Assembly: GCF_018491765.1 (NCBI RefSeq)
Contig: NZ_JABWCU010000016.1
Span: 62,001-126,000 of the forward strand
DNA length: 64,000 nt
Origin: Novosphingobium profundi
GTDB taxonomy: Bacteria > Pseudomonadota > Alphaproteobacteria > Sphingomonadales > Sphingomonadaceae
Reading direction: 5' to 3'
A model generated the notes under the pieces. It did no database searches. It saw only the letters and a program-made list of their open reading frames with translations, and was not told where the DNA came from. How positions within the stretch are numbered: position 1 is the first letter of the stretch; each line of letters begins with the position of its first letter. This document shows positions 16,826 to 25,405 of the stretch, piece by piece. The position numbers and the translations under genes are program-made.

Positions 16826-17695
16826 TCAGGAGGCGAGCGCGGCGTCGAGCATGTGGGCAAGGCGCAGGCCCGCGCGCTCGATTCGCTCGTCGACGATGGG
16901 GATTGCCTGCTCGATCGCCGCGTTGCTCCACACCACGCGCACAGGCTCCTTGGCTGCGCAGGGAAGCGCGCCTCCGAATGCCGCGGGATAAAGGAAATCG
17001 CGCGAGACTTCCCAGCTCTCGCGCGCCCAGTCCTCGACCGAACCGGTGGCGAGGCGCGCCTTCTCGGCCGCGCTGTAAGCGCGCACCAGCGGCGGGCGCG
17101 CCGAGGTGATCGCCCGCTCGGCCAGCACCCCGTCCCAGATCGAGTGGAGATTGCGCCCCGGGGCATCGCCATAGTCCGCCTTGACCGCGTTGCCGCCCAT
17201 GTCGTGGTTCTCGCCCACATGGAGCGGCTGGTGCACGTCGCCCACGAAGTGGACCACGAAAGCCAGCGCCTGAAGACGCAGCACGGGGGCGAGCTTGCGG
17301 TCGGCGAGCAGCTTTTCGTTGCGCTCGATCTGCGCGGTCACGCAATTGCCGTCGCGGCACTCGTCCTTGAGGTTGAAATCGCCGCAGACCGGCTGGTCGT
17401 GGTAATGCCACGAGGAGGCGAAAGCCCAGCGCCAGCGTTCACCCTTGATGCAATCGGGCCAGACCGCGGCGTCCTCGATCGTCTTCATCGCGCATTCGGG
17501 CGTGTCGATCTCGCGCTGGTGCGCCAGCAGCCGGGTGATCGCCTGGCGCGTCGTGGGCTTGACGTTGGCCCAGGCGATCGCTCCGACGGTGCGGTGCCCC
17601 ATCGCGCCCCAGGCCAGGGCGGGGCTCGCGGAAAACGTGAACGCGGCGAGCGCGCAAAGACCCGTCAGGGCTCTCCGGAAACGGTTCATGCTCAT
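16826..17695 (-). CDS. S1/P1-type zinc-dependent nuclease
   Basis: A secreted trinuclear-zinc phosphodiesterase of the S1/P1 nuclease (phospholipase C-like) family, 289 residues. The signal peptide ends ...SASPALA, so the mature protein would begin WGAMGHRTVG. In this family the N-terminal Trp itself ligates zinc, and that residue is exactly placed. Further zinc ligands appear in the WHYHD segment, VVHFVGDVHQPLHVGE and the GGNAV region. It probably degrades extracellular single-stranded DNA/RNA or 3'-nucleotides to salvage phosphate or nucleosides. Its ATG overlaps the stop of the upstream GST gene (ATGA), so the two are co-translated. Confidence 0.9.
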   Translation of the reverse strand: MSMNRFRRALTGLCALAAFTFSASPALAWGAMGHRTVGAIAWANVKPTTRQAITRLLAHQREIDTPECAMKTIEDAAVWPDCIKGERWRWAFASSWHYHDQPVCGDFNLKDECRDGNCVTAQIERNEKLLADRKLAPVLRLQALAFVVHFVGDVHQPLHVGENHDMGGNAVKADYGDAPGRNLHSIWDGVLAERAITSARPPLVRAYSAAEKARLATGSVEDWARESWEVSRDFLYPAAFGGALPCAAKEPVRVVWSNAAIEQAIPIVDERIERAGLRLAHMLDAALAS

Positions 17696-18357
17696 CTGAC
17701 CGGCGTCTCGTACTGCTCAATCACCCATTCCTCGGCTTCGGCCGCCGCGATCCAGGCCTGCATCCAGTCGTGCTCCCACACCGCCTGCATGTAGGCCTGC
17801 GCGAAACCGGGGACGCCGATGCCGTAAGTCAGAAAACGGCTGACGACCGGCGCGTAGATCACGTCCGCCGCGCCAAACGTGCCGAACAGGAACGGCCCGC
17901 CATGCCCGAAACGCGCGCGCGCCTCGGCCCAGAGCGTGAGGATACGCACGATGTCGGCGCGTACGTCCTCGTTCATCGGCGCATCGGGCACGCGGCGGCG
18001 CACGTTCATCGGCAGCGTGCGGCGCAGCGGCATGTAGCTCGAGTGCATTTCGGCGACCATCGAGCGCGCCATCGCGCGCGCGGCCTCGTCCTTGGGCCAG
18101 AAGCGGTCACGCCCGACCTTGTCGGCGAGGTAGTCGATGATCGCGAGGCTGTCCCAAACCACGGCCTCGCCGTCCCACAGGATCGGCACCTTGCCGTGGC
18201 TGGGGGCGAGCTCGTCGGTGCTCGACTTGATGTGCTCCCAGTCCTCGCCCAGGATCGGCACGGTCAGCTCCTCGAAGTGGAGGCCCGACTGCTTGCACGC
18301 CAGCCAGCCGCGCAGCGACCAGCTGGAGTAGTTCTTGTTACCGATGATGAGCTTCAC
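17692..18357 (-). CDS. Glutathione S-transferase family protein
   Basis: A 221-residue cytosolic GST-like protein. The thioredoxin-fold N-terminal domain begins MKLIIGNKNYSSWSLRGWLA. In the SSWSLR motif the first Ser is the probable glutathione-activating residue, as in Zeta- and Beta-like bacterial GSTs. The conserved cis-Pro (GKVPIL) and the glutathione-binding DSLAIIDYL motif follow, then an all-helical C-terminal domain. The substrate is unknown. It overlaps the start of the P1-type nuclease by 4 bp, a pairing with no obvious functional logic. Confidence 0.88.
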   Translation of the reverse strand: MKLIIGNKNYSSWSLRGWLACKQSGLHFEELTVPILGEDWEHIKSSTDELAPSHGKVPILWDGEAVVWDSLAIIDYLADKVGRDRFWPKDEAARAMARSMVAEMHSSYMPLRRTLPMNVRRRVPDAPMNEDVRADIVRILTLWAEARARFGHGGPFLFGTFGAADVIYAPVVSRFLTYGIGVPGFAQAYMQAVWEHDWMQAWIAAAEAEEWVIEQYETPVR

Positions 18358-18447
18358 GTGGAGGAGCGCCTTCCTTCTGCCAGTCGCCCGACGGGCCTAG
18401 AGACTGGACGCCGCGATGTCGAGGTCTGCACGCGCGTGCAGGCGCGC

Positions 18448-19449
18448 TCAGAACAGGCGGGTAATGAGGTAGAACAGCGCGCCCACCGCCGCGCTCGCGG
18501 GAATGGTGATGAACCAGGCGACGATCACGCGGCTGGCTACCGACCAGCGCACCGCGCTCGCCCGGCGCGCGGCGCCCGTGCCCACCACCGAGCCGGTGAT
18601 GGCGTGCGTGGTCGAAACCGGAATGCCGAGCGCGCTGGCGCCGAATACCACGATCGAACCCGCGCTCGAAGCGCAGAAGCCCGAGTGGTGGTTGAGCTTG
18701 GTGAGCTTGGAGCCCATCGTCTTGATGATCTTCCAGCCCCCCGAAAGCGTGCCGAGCGCGATCGCGGTGTAGCAGGCGAGGACGACCCATTCGGGGACGT
18801 GGAAGCCGCCCTGCAGGTGCCCCGTCGAGTAGAGCAGCACCGCGATGATGCCCATGGTCTTCTGCGCGTCGTTGCCGCCGTGGCTGATCGAATAGGCGGC
18901 GGCCGAGAACAGGTGCAGCGTCTTGAAGATCGTGGTCGAGCCGCGCGGGCTGGTGCCCTTGAAGAGCCAGCTCGTCACCAGCATCAAGACCATCGCGATG
19001 GCGAAGCCGATGAGCGGCGAGAGGAAGATCGCGACCACGGTCTTGGTCGTGCCCGAGCTTTCGACGACGCCGAAACCGCCGTGCATGATCCCTGCGCCGA
19101 GGAGGCCCCCGATGAGCGCGTGGCTCGAACTGGAGGGAATCCCCTTGATCCAGGTCAGCACGTTCCAGAACATCGCGCCGACCAGCGCGCCGAACACCAC
19201 CGAGGGGGTGATCGCGTCGGCCGAGACGATGCCCTTGCCCACGGTCTCGGCCACGTGCAGGCCGACGAACCAGTAGGCGACGAAATTGCCGCCCGCCGCG
19301 AAGAGCACCGCCACCACCGGGGAGAGCAAGCGCGTGGCGACGACCGTCGCAATGGCGTTGGCCGCGTCGTGCAGCCCGTTGAGGAAGTCAAAGGCAAGCG
19401 CAAGGGCGACGAGGCCGACGAGCAGCGGCAGGGCGAGCGTGTGGTCCAT
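18448..19449 (-). CDS. pit: PiT-family inorganic phosphate transporter
   Basis: Low-affinity phosphate:cation symporter, 333 residues, with about ten membrane helices in two halves. It carries both copies of the PiT signature: the N-terminal DFLNGLHDAANAIATVVATR and the C-terminal half's SISHGGNDAQKTMG. TTHAITGSVVG near the end is also typical. It sits 21 bp downstream of the DUF47-containing gene, the usual PiT partner (a PhoU-like protein thought to control uptake), so the two form an operon. Confidence 0.95.
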   Translation of the reverse strand: MDHTLALPLLVGLVALALAFDFLNGLHDAANAIATVVATRLLSPVVAVLFAAGGNFVAYWFVGLHVAETVGKGIVSADAITPSVVFGALVGAMFWNVLTWIKGIPSSSSHALIGGLLGAGIMHGGFGVVESSGTTKTVVAIFLSPLIGFAIAMVLMLVTSWLFKGTSPRGSTTIFKTLHLFSAAAYSISHGGNDAQKTMGIIAVLLYSTGHLQGGFHVPEWVVLACYTAIALGTLSGGWKIIKTMGSKLTKLNHHSGFCASSAGSIVVFGASALGIPVSTTHAITGSVVGTGAARRASAVRWSVASRVIVAWFITIPASAAVGALFYLITRLF

Positions 19450-19470
19450 GATGCGTGAGGCGCTGTTCGA

Positions 19471-20595
19471 TCAGGCGTGGTCGATGACGAGACCGTCGAT
19501 CTCGTTGGCCACGTCCTCGAAGCGGTCGACGACGCGTTCGAGCCGCTTGAACATTTCCTGGCGCACGATGAAGTGCAGCGGATCCTTGCCCGCACTGGCC
19601 TTGAACACCCGCTTGAGGCCCGAGGCGTGGATGTCGTCGGCGTGGCCTTCCATGCGCACCAGGCGCTCGGTCAGCTCGTGCAGACGGTGGCCGTTGTCGG
19701 CGATCTTGCGCACCAGCGGCATGATCTCGGCGGTGAGGCGCGCGGCATCGACGATGATCGCGCACATGTCGATCATCTCGGGCTCGAACTCGGCCACCTC
19801 GTAAAGACTGACCGCGCCGGCCACCTGCTGCATCTCGTCGATGGCATCGTCCATCGTGGTGATCAGGCTGGTGATCGCCGAACGGTCGAAGGGCGTCAGG
19901 AAGGTGCGGCGCACGCTTTGCAGCACCTCACGGGTGATCTCGTCGGCGTCGTGCTCGCGCTCCTCGATCTCGCGGATGTGCTGATTGCGGCCCGATCCAC
20001 CCTGCGCGAGACGCGCGAGGGCATCGGCACCGGCGACGAGCGTCGCGGCCTGCTTCTCGAAAAGGTCGAAGAACTCACCCTGGTGGGGGAGCAGCTTCTG
20101 AAACCAGGCGAACATTGCATTGACTCCTGTCCTGTCGGCCACCACGCCCAGCATGCGTGCCGGGCTTGCGGCGGCGCGGAACTCTCGCGCACCGAACGAG
20201 CGGATAAGCGCCCTCAAATCGTCTTCGTCGACCGCCTTGGCCGCCTCGGTCAGCGAGAACCAGCGGCGTTCGCGCTGGTGCTGCTCGTCCCAGGTGTCGA
20301 GCATCTCCGTGACCGCGAAGGGGAACACGTCGACGTCGGCCCAGACATGCGCGCCCGAGGAGCGCCGCTTGCGATAGCGGTAGGACCCCAGCGGCGTGGG
20401 GCAGGCCGCACCCAGCACGCCCGCCTCTTCCTCGGCTTCCTGCGCCGCCGCCGCGTGCGGGCTCAGCCCCTTCATCAACCCGCCCTTGGGGATCACCCAG
20501 CGGCGCGTCGCGCGCGAGGTGATCAGCAGGATCTGGATCGGCGAATCGACCGAGGGGCTTTCGGTGCGGTAGGGAAGAACGGCAATCTGGCGCAC
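19471..20595 (-). CDS. NUDIX hydrolase-DUF47 (PhoU-like) fused ORF
   Basis: One uninterrupted 374-codon frame joins two domains usually encoded separately. Residues 1-150 or so are a NUDIX hydrolase of the diphosphoinositol/diadenosine-polyphosphate type. The box at about 38-60 keeps the essential QEAEEEAGV glutamates, though Gln replaces the usual Arg and Leu the first Glu. From residue 161 (MFAWFQKLLP) it is a complete DUF47 protein of 214 residues, the PhoU-like partner of PiT transporters. The GTG start has AAGGA 6 bp upstream; an in-frame ATG at 20664 would add 23 residues. An internal Shine-Dalgarno plus ATG allows DUF47 to be made alone. pit follows 21 bp downstream, so the unit handles phosphate or polyphosphate compounds (inference). 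Confidence 0.8.
   Translation of the reverse strand: MRQIAVLPYRTESPSVDSPIQILLITSRATRRWVIPKGGLMKGLSPHAAAAQEAEEEAGVLGAACPTPLGSYRYRKRRSSGAHVWADVDVFPFAVTEMLDTWDEQHQRERRWFSLTEAAKAVDEDDLRALIRSFGAREFRAAASPARMLGVVADRTGVNAMFAWFQKLLPHQGEFFDLFEKQAATLVAGADALARLAQGGSGRNQHIREIEEREHDADEITREVLQSVRRTFLTPFDRSAITSLITTMDDAIDEMQQVAGAVSLYEVAEFEPEMIDMCAIIVDAARLTAEIMPLVRKIADNGHRLHELTERLVRMEGHADDIHASGLKRVFKASAGKDPLHFIVRQEMFKRLERVVDRFEDVANEIDGLVIDHA
20113..20128 (-). promoter_or_regulatory. Internal ribosome-binding site and ATG for the DUF47 part
   Basis: On the minus strand an AGGAG lies 8 bp before the ATG that begins MFAWFQKLL, exactly where stand-alone DUF47 proteins begin. This suggests independent translation of a 214-residue DUF47 protein (19471-20115) in addition to, or instead of, the long fusion. 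Confidence 0.65.
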
Positions 20596-20773
20596 GTAGT
20601 GTCCTTGGCCCCCTGGGCTGGCTGGGGTGACGAGTGGGAGAAAGGCACCGCCGATTCGCGGCAAACCCGGCGCCCGATACCCTCCCAGCGCGCGTCACGC
20701 AATCGTCACGCGCCGGTCGCAATCGCACATTCCCGCCCGATCCACCGGCTTGCACTTGGGCAAGCCGGCGTGA

Positions 20774-21442
20774 TCAGAGACGCGAATCGCCCAGTACGGC
20801 CGCGCGCAGCTCCTCGATACCAAGGCCTTTTTCCGAGCTTGTGACATGCACCTGCGGGAAGGCTGCCGGGTGCTTGCGCGCCTCGGCGAGCGTCTCGGCG
20901 TGGACCTTCTCCAGCTCGCTCGCCTTGATCTTGTCGGCCTTGGTGAGGACGATGCGATAGCCCACGGCGGCTTCGTCGAGCATCTTCATCATCTCGGCAT
21001 CGACCGGCTTCACGCCGTGGCGCGAATCGACGAGCACCAGCGTGCGCTTGAGCACCACGCGCCCGCGCAGATAGTCGCGCACCAGGCGGCGCCACTTCTC
21101 GACCACCGAAAGCGGGGCCTTGGCGAAGCCGTAGCCGGGCATGTCGACCAGCCTGAACTGGAGCGGATCGCCCACTTCGAAGAAGTTGAGCTCCTGCGTG
21201 CGCCCCGGGGTCACCGAAGTGCGCGCGATCGCCTTGCGCCCGGTCAACGCATTGAGGAGCGAGGACTTGCCCACGTTCGAACGGCCGGCGAAAGCGACCT
21301 CGGGAGCGTTGGGATCGGGCAGGAACTTGAGGTCGGGCGCGCTCTTGAGGAAGGTGACGGGGCCCGAGAAGAGCTTGCGCGCCTCCTCGATCAGCGCCCC
21401 GTCGCGCTCTTCCTTGCCGCCAAGGAAATCCTGTGCGTCCAC
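20774..21442 (-). CDS. engB: Ribosome biogenesis GTPase EngB (YihA/YsxC)
   Basis: Essential GTPase for 50S ribosome assembly. The 222-residue product has all G motifs: GRSNVGKSS (G1), TPGRTQ (G2), DMPGYG (G3), TKAD (G4) and TSSEKG (G5). The N-terminal extension of about 45 residues is ordinary for the family. It starts directly after yidC (1 bp between stop and start) and is the last gene of the rpmH-rnpA-yidD-yidC-engB run. Confidence 0.96.
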   Translation of the reverse strand: MDAQDFLGGKEERDGALIEEARKLFSGPVTFLKSAPDLKFLPDPNAPEVAFAGRSNVGKSSLLNALTGRKAIARTSVTPGRTQELNFFEVGDPLQFRLVDMPGYGFAKAPLSVVEKWRRLVRDYLRGRVVLKRTLVLVDSRHGVKPVDAEMMKMLDEAAVGYRIVLTKADKIKASELEKVHAETLAEARKHPAAFPQVHVTSSEKGLGIEELRAAVLGDSRL

Positions 21443-21443
21443 G

Positions 21444-23213
21444 TCAGGCCTTGCCCTTCTCGCGGGCCTTCGCCCGCTCCGTATCCTCGGCCACCTTGGC
21501 CGCCTGCGCCTTGAGCTGCGGATGCCTGGAATACAGGTACTTCTGCTGCGCGATGGTGAGCAGGTTCGAGGTGATCCAGTAGAGCAGCAGACCCGAGGCG
21601 AAGGGCGCCATGACGAACATCATGAACCAGGGCATGATCATGAAGATCTGCTGCTGGGCGGGGTCCATCTGCGCCGGATTGAGGCGGAACTGCAGGAACA
21701 TGGTCACGCCGAGCAGCAGCGCCAGCACGCCGATGCCCAGGAAGCTGGGCGGATCGAAGGGCAGCAGGCCGAACAGGTTCAGGATGTGCAGCGGATCGGG
21801 CGCCGAAAGGTCCTTGATCCACAGCACGAAGGGCTGGTGGCGCATCTCGATGGCCAGGATCAGGGTCTTGTAGAGCGCGAAGAACACCGGAATCTGAAGC
21901 ACCATGGGGAGGCAGCCCGCGAGCGGGTTCACGCCTTCCTCCTTGTAGAGCTTCATGACCTCCTGCTGCTGCTTCTGCTTGTCGTCCTTGTAGCGTTCCT
22001 GGATCGCCTTCATCTTGGGCTGGACGGCGCGCATCGCGGCCATCGAGGCGAAGCCGCGCTGGGCGATCGGGAACATCACGCCGCGCACGATGGCGGTAAG
22101 CAGGATGATCGCCACGCCAAAGTTGCCGACAAGCTTGAACAGGCTGGTGAGCAGCCAGAAGATCGGCTTCTCGAACCAGCGGAACCAGCCCCAGTCGATC
22201 GCGAGGCCAAAATTGGTGATGCCCTGCTTTTCGTAGGCATCGAGCACGGCGTGCTCCTTGGCGCCGGCGAAGAGCTTGGTCGTGCGGCTGAGCTTCTGGC
22301 CCGGCTGCAGCGCCTGCTGGTCGTACATCAGGTCGGCGCGGAACAGGTCGTTGCCGAGCGAGCGGTAAGTACCCTCGGCCTTGGCGCCGACGGGGGCCAG
22401 CGTCGACATCCAGTAGACGTCGGTGAAGCCGATCCAGTCCGCCTTGCCCGCCGGGTTCACGGTGCCGTCCTCGGCGACGTCCTTGTAGTTGGTGCCGAAC
22501 GAAACCGAACCGTCGAACGCGCCGACCGGGCCCGAATGGACCTGGAAGCTGTCGAGGCTGGCGGTGAGGTCGGTACGGTTGATGAGCGCGAAGGGCTGCA
22601 CCACCACCGGCGCCTTGCCGGTGTTGGCGACCGATTGCTCGACCGTCAGCATGTAGTTGTCGTCGACCTTGTAGGTCAGCGCGAAGGTCTGGCCCTGGCC
22701 GTTGTTCCAGGTCAGCGTGACCGGGCTCGCCGGGGTCAGCTTGGCGCCGGCGGGTGCGGTCCAGACGGTCTTGCCGTTGGGCGTCGCCGAGCCCTGCCCG
22801 ACCCAGCCGAACTGGGCGAACTGCTGCGCGGGTGTGCCGGCGGGCGAATAGATGCGGACGGGGCCCGAATCCTTCTTCACCGTCTCGCGGTGGCGATTGA
22901 GCACGAGATCGTCGACGAGGCCGCCGGTCAGGTTGATCGAACCCGACACGCCCGGCGCCGCGATGGCGACGCGCGAGCCTCCTGCCAGCGCGGTCTTCAG
23001 GTCCTTCTGCTCGAGCGCCATCTCGGCCGCGTCGCGCAAGCCACCTTCACGGGTGGGCTTGGTCGGCTTGGTGGCTTCCTCGGCTCCGCCGGCCTGGACG
23101 GTCTGCACCGGGGTCTTGGCCTGGGGGTAGAAGTAGCCGACACCGGCCTCCCACCCGAAAAGGACAAGCGCCGTCAACACGACCGCTAGAATGATATTAC
23201 GCTGGTTCTGCAC
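21444..23213 (-). CDS. yidC: Membrane protein insertase YidC
   Basis: Inserts and folds inner-membrane proteins, alone or with SecYEG. The 589-residue product has an N-terminal anchor (QRNIILAVVLTALVLFGWEA) and a large periplasmic domain (about residues 60-340). The conserved five-helix Oxa1 core follows, with the cytoplasmic coiled-coil loop (QPKMKAIQERYKDDKQKQQQ), the NPLAGCLPMVLQIPVFFALY helix, and a basic Lys/Ala tail. This is the Gram-negative long form. It sits between yidD and engB in the conserved order. Confidence 0.97.
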   Translation of the reverse strand: MQNQRNIILAVVLTALVLFGWEAGVGYFYPQAKTPVQTVQAGGAEEATKPTKPTREGGLRDAAEMALEQKDLKTALAGGSRVAIAAPGVSGSINLTGGLVDDLVLNRHRETVKKDSGPVRIYSPAGTPAQQFAQFGWVGQGSATPNGKTVWTAPAGAKLTPASPVTLTWNNGQGQTFALTYKVDDNYMLTVEQSVANTGKAPVVVQPFALINRTDLTASLDSFQVHSGPVGAFDGSVSFGTNYKDVAEDGTVNPAGKADWIGFTDVYWMSTLAPVGAKAEGTYRSLGNDLFRADLMYDQQALQPGQKLSRTTKLFAGAKEHAVLDAYEKQGITNFGLAIDWGWFRWFEKPIFWLLTSLFKLVGNFGVAIILLTAIVRGVMFPIAQRGFASMAAMRAVQPKMKAIQERYKDDKQKQQQEVMKLYKEEGVNPLAGCLPMVLQIPVFFALYKTLILAIEMRHQPFVLWIKDLSAPDPLHILNLFGLLPFDPPSFLGIGVLALLLGVTMFLQFRLNPAQMDPAQQQIFMIMPWFMMFVMAPFASGLLLYWITSNLLTIAQQKYLYSRHPQLKAQAAKVAEDTERAKAREKGKA

Positions 23214-23237
23214 GAAGGCTTTCCTGTCGTCGTCTCG

Positions 23238-23534
23238 TCAGTGGCAACAGCGGTCCGGATGGTCGGTGTCGCTTTTGGATTTCATTTCGGTTCCGGGCAC
23301 CGGATCGTAGCCGTGCCCGCCCCAAGGGTGGCAGCGCAATAGACGCCATAGCGCGTAGCATCCACCCTTAATCGCACCGTGGGCACGCACCGCCTCGATC
23401 GCGTATTGCGAACAGGACGGCGAAAAGCGGCAGGTGGGCGGCATTACCGCCGAGGGACCCAGCTGCCAGGCCCGGGCGATCGCGATCAGGAGCAGCCCGG
23501 GAAGGCGCGCCAGCAAGGCGAACAGCCGGCTCAT
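23238..23534 (-). CDS. yidD: Membrane protein insertion efficiency factor YidD
   Basis: Small membrane-associated protein that aids YidC-dependent insertion. The 98-residue product has the family core PTCRFSPSCSQYAIEAVRAHG and the C-terminal RLLRCHPWGGHGYDPVP. Its ATG overlaps the rnpA stop (ATGA), and yidC follows after 24 bp, matching the common rnpA-yidD-yidC order. Confidence 0.95.
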   Translation of the reverse strand: MSRLFALLARLPGLLLIAIARAWQLGPSAVMPPTCRFSPSCSQYAIEAVRAHGAIKGGCYALWRLLRCHPWGGHGYDPVPGTEMKSKSDTDHPDRCCH

Positions 23535-23974
23535 TGCGCCGCCGGTTTCCCCGGAACGCCGCCCGCCTTGCGACGATCGGCGCTCGAGTGCTTGCGCGGG
23601 GGACGCTTGCCCTGGCGGGGGCCGCGCGGCGGATCGCCCTTGCCCTCGCGCGCCCGGCCCAGCGCCGCGACCAGTTCCTGGCGCAGCAGAGCGAAGTCGC
23701 GCTCGACCCCGTTCTCGCGCCCGATCAAGACGTGGTCGGTGTCGGGCAGGCCATGTTCGGGCAGGAGTTCGCGAAGGAGCGCCCGAAAGCGACGCTTCAT
23801 GCGGTTGCGCACGACCGCGTTGCCGATTCTCTTGGTGACGGTGATGCCCGCCCGCACCCCCTCGCCCGCGTTGCGATTGGCAAGCAGCACGAAACCCGCG
23901 CGCGCCACCCGCGTGCCCTTGTTGGCAGCGAGGAAATCGGCCCTGCGGCTCAGGATCTGGTAGGGAACGGTCAT
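23531..23974 (-). CDS. rnpA: Ribonuclease P protein component
   Basis: Protein subunit of RNase P, which binds the 5' leader of pre-tRNA. The 147-residue product has the conserved GITVTKRIGNAVVRNRMKRRFRALLRE RNA-binding helix split over RNRMKRR. It begins MTVPYQILSRR. An open frame runs 45 codons further upstream but has no RnpA similarity. The last 35 residues or so are an extra basic Gly/Pro/Lys/Arg-rich tail, longer than in E. coli RnpA and perhaps an added RNA contact. It is separated from rpmH by about 220 bp, more than is usual. Confidence 0.93.
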   Translation of the reverse strand: MTVPYQILSRRADFLAANKGTRVARAGFVLLANRNAGEGVRAGITVTKRIGNAVVRNRMKRRFRALLRELLPEHGLPDTDHVLIGRENGVERDFALLRQELVAALGRAREGKGDPPRGPRQGKRPPRKHSSADRRKAGGVPGKPAAQ

Positions 23975-24198
23975 TTCGGGCACGAGCCTAGCGCAAGCCG
24001 CGCCAGGGGCAATCGCCCATCCGGCGAATCGCAAACCCGCTTCGACCGGCGCGGCCGGACACGCGAGGCGATTCCCAAACGACGGCGGCCCGCGCAATCG
24101 CCAGAACATCCCGAAGGAGGCTCCAGGCGGCCGCGCGGGCCGTGCCGTTCATTTCCGCGACCCCGGCAGGGGCCGGGAGCGCGGGAATGCGGATGTGA

Positions 24199-24333
24199 TC
24201 AGGCCGAAAGCTTCTTGCGGCCGCGGGCGCGGCGAGCGCGAAGCACCTTGCGGCCGCCGACGGTCGCCGTGCGTGCGCGGAAGCCGTGACGGCGGGCGCG
24301 GACAAGGCGGCTGGGCTGGAAAGTGCGCTTCAT
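24199..24333 (-). CDS. rpmH: 50S ribosomal protein L34
   Basis: A 44-residue, Arg/Lys-rich ribosomal protein beginning MKRTFQPSRLVRARRHGFRA and ending RGRKKLSA, the standard L34 pattern. A GAGGA ribosome site lies 5 bp before the ATG; a longer open frame upstream is not supported. It is the first gene of the rpmH-rnpA-yidD-yidC-engB series. Confidence 0.96.
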   Translation of the reverse strand: MKRTFQPSRLVRARRHGFRARTATVGGRKVLRARRARGRKKLSA

Positions 24334-24646
24334 GTCAGTCCTCGAATAGTTCAGATGGCCCAGTTCTGGACCGAACAAAAAAGCCGCCTGCAAGCAGACG
24401 ACCGCAAATCAGAAGCGCGCCGTTACGTGAGACCGCGCCCTGAGTCAAGCTGAGGGGACCGATTCGTTGCTTCCACGGGCCATTTTACGGGCAAGTCTCT
24501 TGGCAATTGCAGCATCGCGCAGTCGACCCACGCATCCATCCGGAACGAGCCGCTCGAATCGCATGGGCAAGAGAATCTGGGCGGGAGAATAGAGTCGCCT
24601 TCCACGGATGGGAACGTCGCCGGACATCCCATGCCGACAGGCGCAA
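24334..24646 (-). other. rpmH upstream region
   Basis: These 313 bp must contain the rpmH promoter, which I cannot define precisely. They also contain a 61-codon minus-strand frame listed separately. No stable RNA gene, repeat or strong terminator is visible. Confidence 0.3.
24445..24627 (-). CDS. Possible small basic protein, unrecognised
   Basis: A 60-residue open frame from ATG to TGA. It encodes a basic, mostly polar product with a central LLPMRFERLVPDGC stretch and a C-terminal RLRDAAIAKRLARKMARG helix. I do not recognise a family. Codon use differs from the neighbours: AGA, AGG, GGA and TCT appear, and third positions are less GC-rich, so it is either non-coding, recently acquired, or a remnant. 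No convincing ribosome site precedes it. Confidence 0.25.
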   Translation of the reverse strand: MSGDVPIRGRRLYSPAQILLPMRFERLVPDGCVGRLRDAAIAKRLARKMARGSNESVPSA

Positions 24647-25405
24647 TCAGGAACGGCTGGTGTCGGCCTCGGCGCCGTCGGGGTCGAAGGCGACCCACAA
24701 GCTCATCACGCCCGCGCCGAACCAGCGCGCCTTCGAGAACGGGACCGAATTGGTCATCGCGTAGAACGCCTCGGCCTCGATCGGGCTCATGCCCATCTGC
24801 CGGTAATAGTCGAGGTAGCGCCGGTTCTCGGGCGCGGAGGCCGAATAGTCGCCTGGCTCGAGACCGGTGTCGTCGATCCACGAGTGGACCGCGAACTCGG
24901 CGCCAGGATCGGCCATGCGGCGCGCACCGGCGAGAAACAGCTCGACTCCGCCCGAACGCACCGAACCACCTTGGGGCACGTGCGTGGCGATGCCCCGCTC
25001 GCGGATCATGCGCCCCAGGCGCAAGTTCGCGAGGTCGTCGCGGGTGCCGGGACATTCGAGCATCTCGATCACCGCGATGCCGGGATGATCGCGCAGCATC
25101 GCCAGAAACTGGCCGGGCGTGCCCACTCCGGTCGCATCGACCAGCGCGGCGTGCGTGGCGTCGAGGACACGGAACGGGCCATAGGCCGGCTCGTGGCCAC
25201 TCAGAACGGGCGCCGCAGACGCCGGACGGCTCGTAACCGGCACGAGGCGCCGCATGCGCTCGCCACCGCCGGCGACGTAATCGGCATTCACATCGACAGC
25301 TTCATAGGCGATCTGCTGCGCCGCCAGGGGGGAAGCGACGCAAAGGCCACCTGCTCCAAGCAGAGCGGCGACGACCGGGACAAAGGCTGCGGTGAACGAG
25401 CGCAT
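24647..25405 (-). CDS. Periplasmic ClpP/crotonase-fold protein (COG3904-like)
   Basis: A 252-residue exported protein with a signal peptide (cleaved near ASPLAAQ). The central part, IEMLECPGTRDDLANLRL...GGSVRSGGVELFLAG...EFAVHSW, matches COG3904 predicted periplasmic proteins with a ClpP-type fold. The serine in VRSGG and the histidine in AVHSW sit where the ClpP Ser and His would be, suggesting a hydrolase or protease active site; this is inference from position only. The conserved C-terminal YRQMGMSPIEAEAFYAMTNS motif is present. It stands alone upstream of rpmH on the same strand, about 310 bp away. Confidence 0.72.
   Translation of the reverse strand: MRSFTAAFVPVVAALLGAGGLCVASPLAAQQIAYEAVDVNADYVAGGGERMRRLVPVTSRPASAAPVLSGHEPAYGPFRVLDATHAALVDATGVGTPGQFLAMLRDHPGIAVIEMLECPGTRDDLANLRLGRMIRERGIATHVPQGGSVRSGGVELFLAGARRMADPGAEFAVHSWIDDTGLEPGDYSASAPENRRYLDYYRQMGMSPIEAEAFYAMTNSVPFSKARWFGAGVMSLWVAFDPDGAEADTSRS

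Noticed and set aside
20745..20768. Hairpin CCGGCTTG/CAAGCCGG after engB as a terminator
   Set aside because: Only an 8-bp stem with an 8-nt loop and no T-run; too weak to call.
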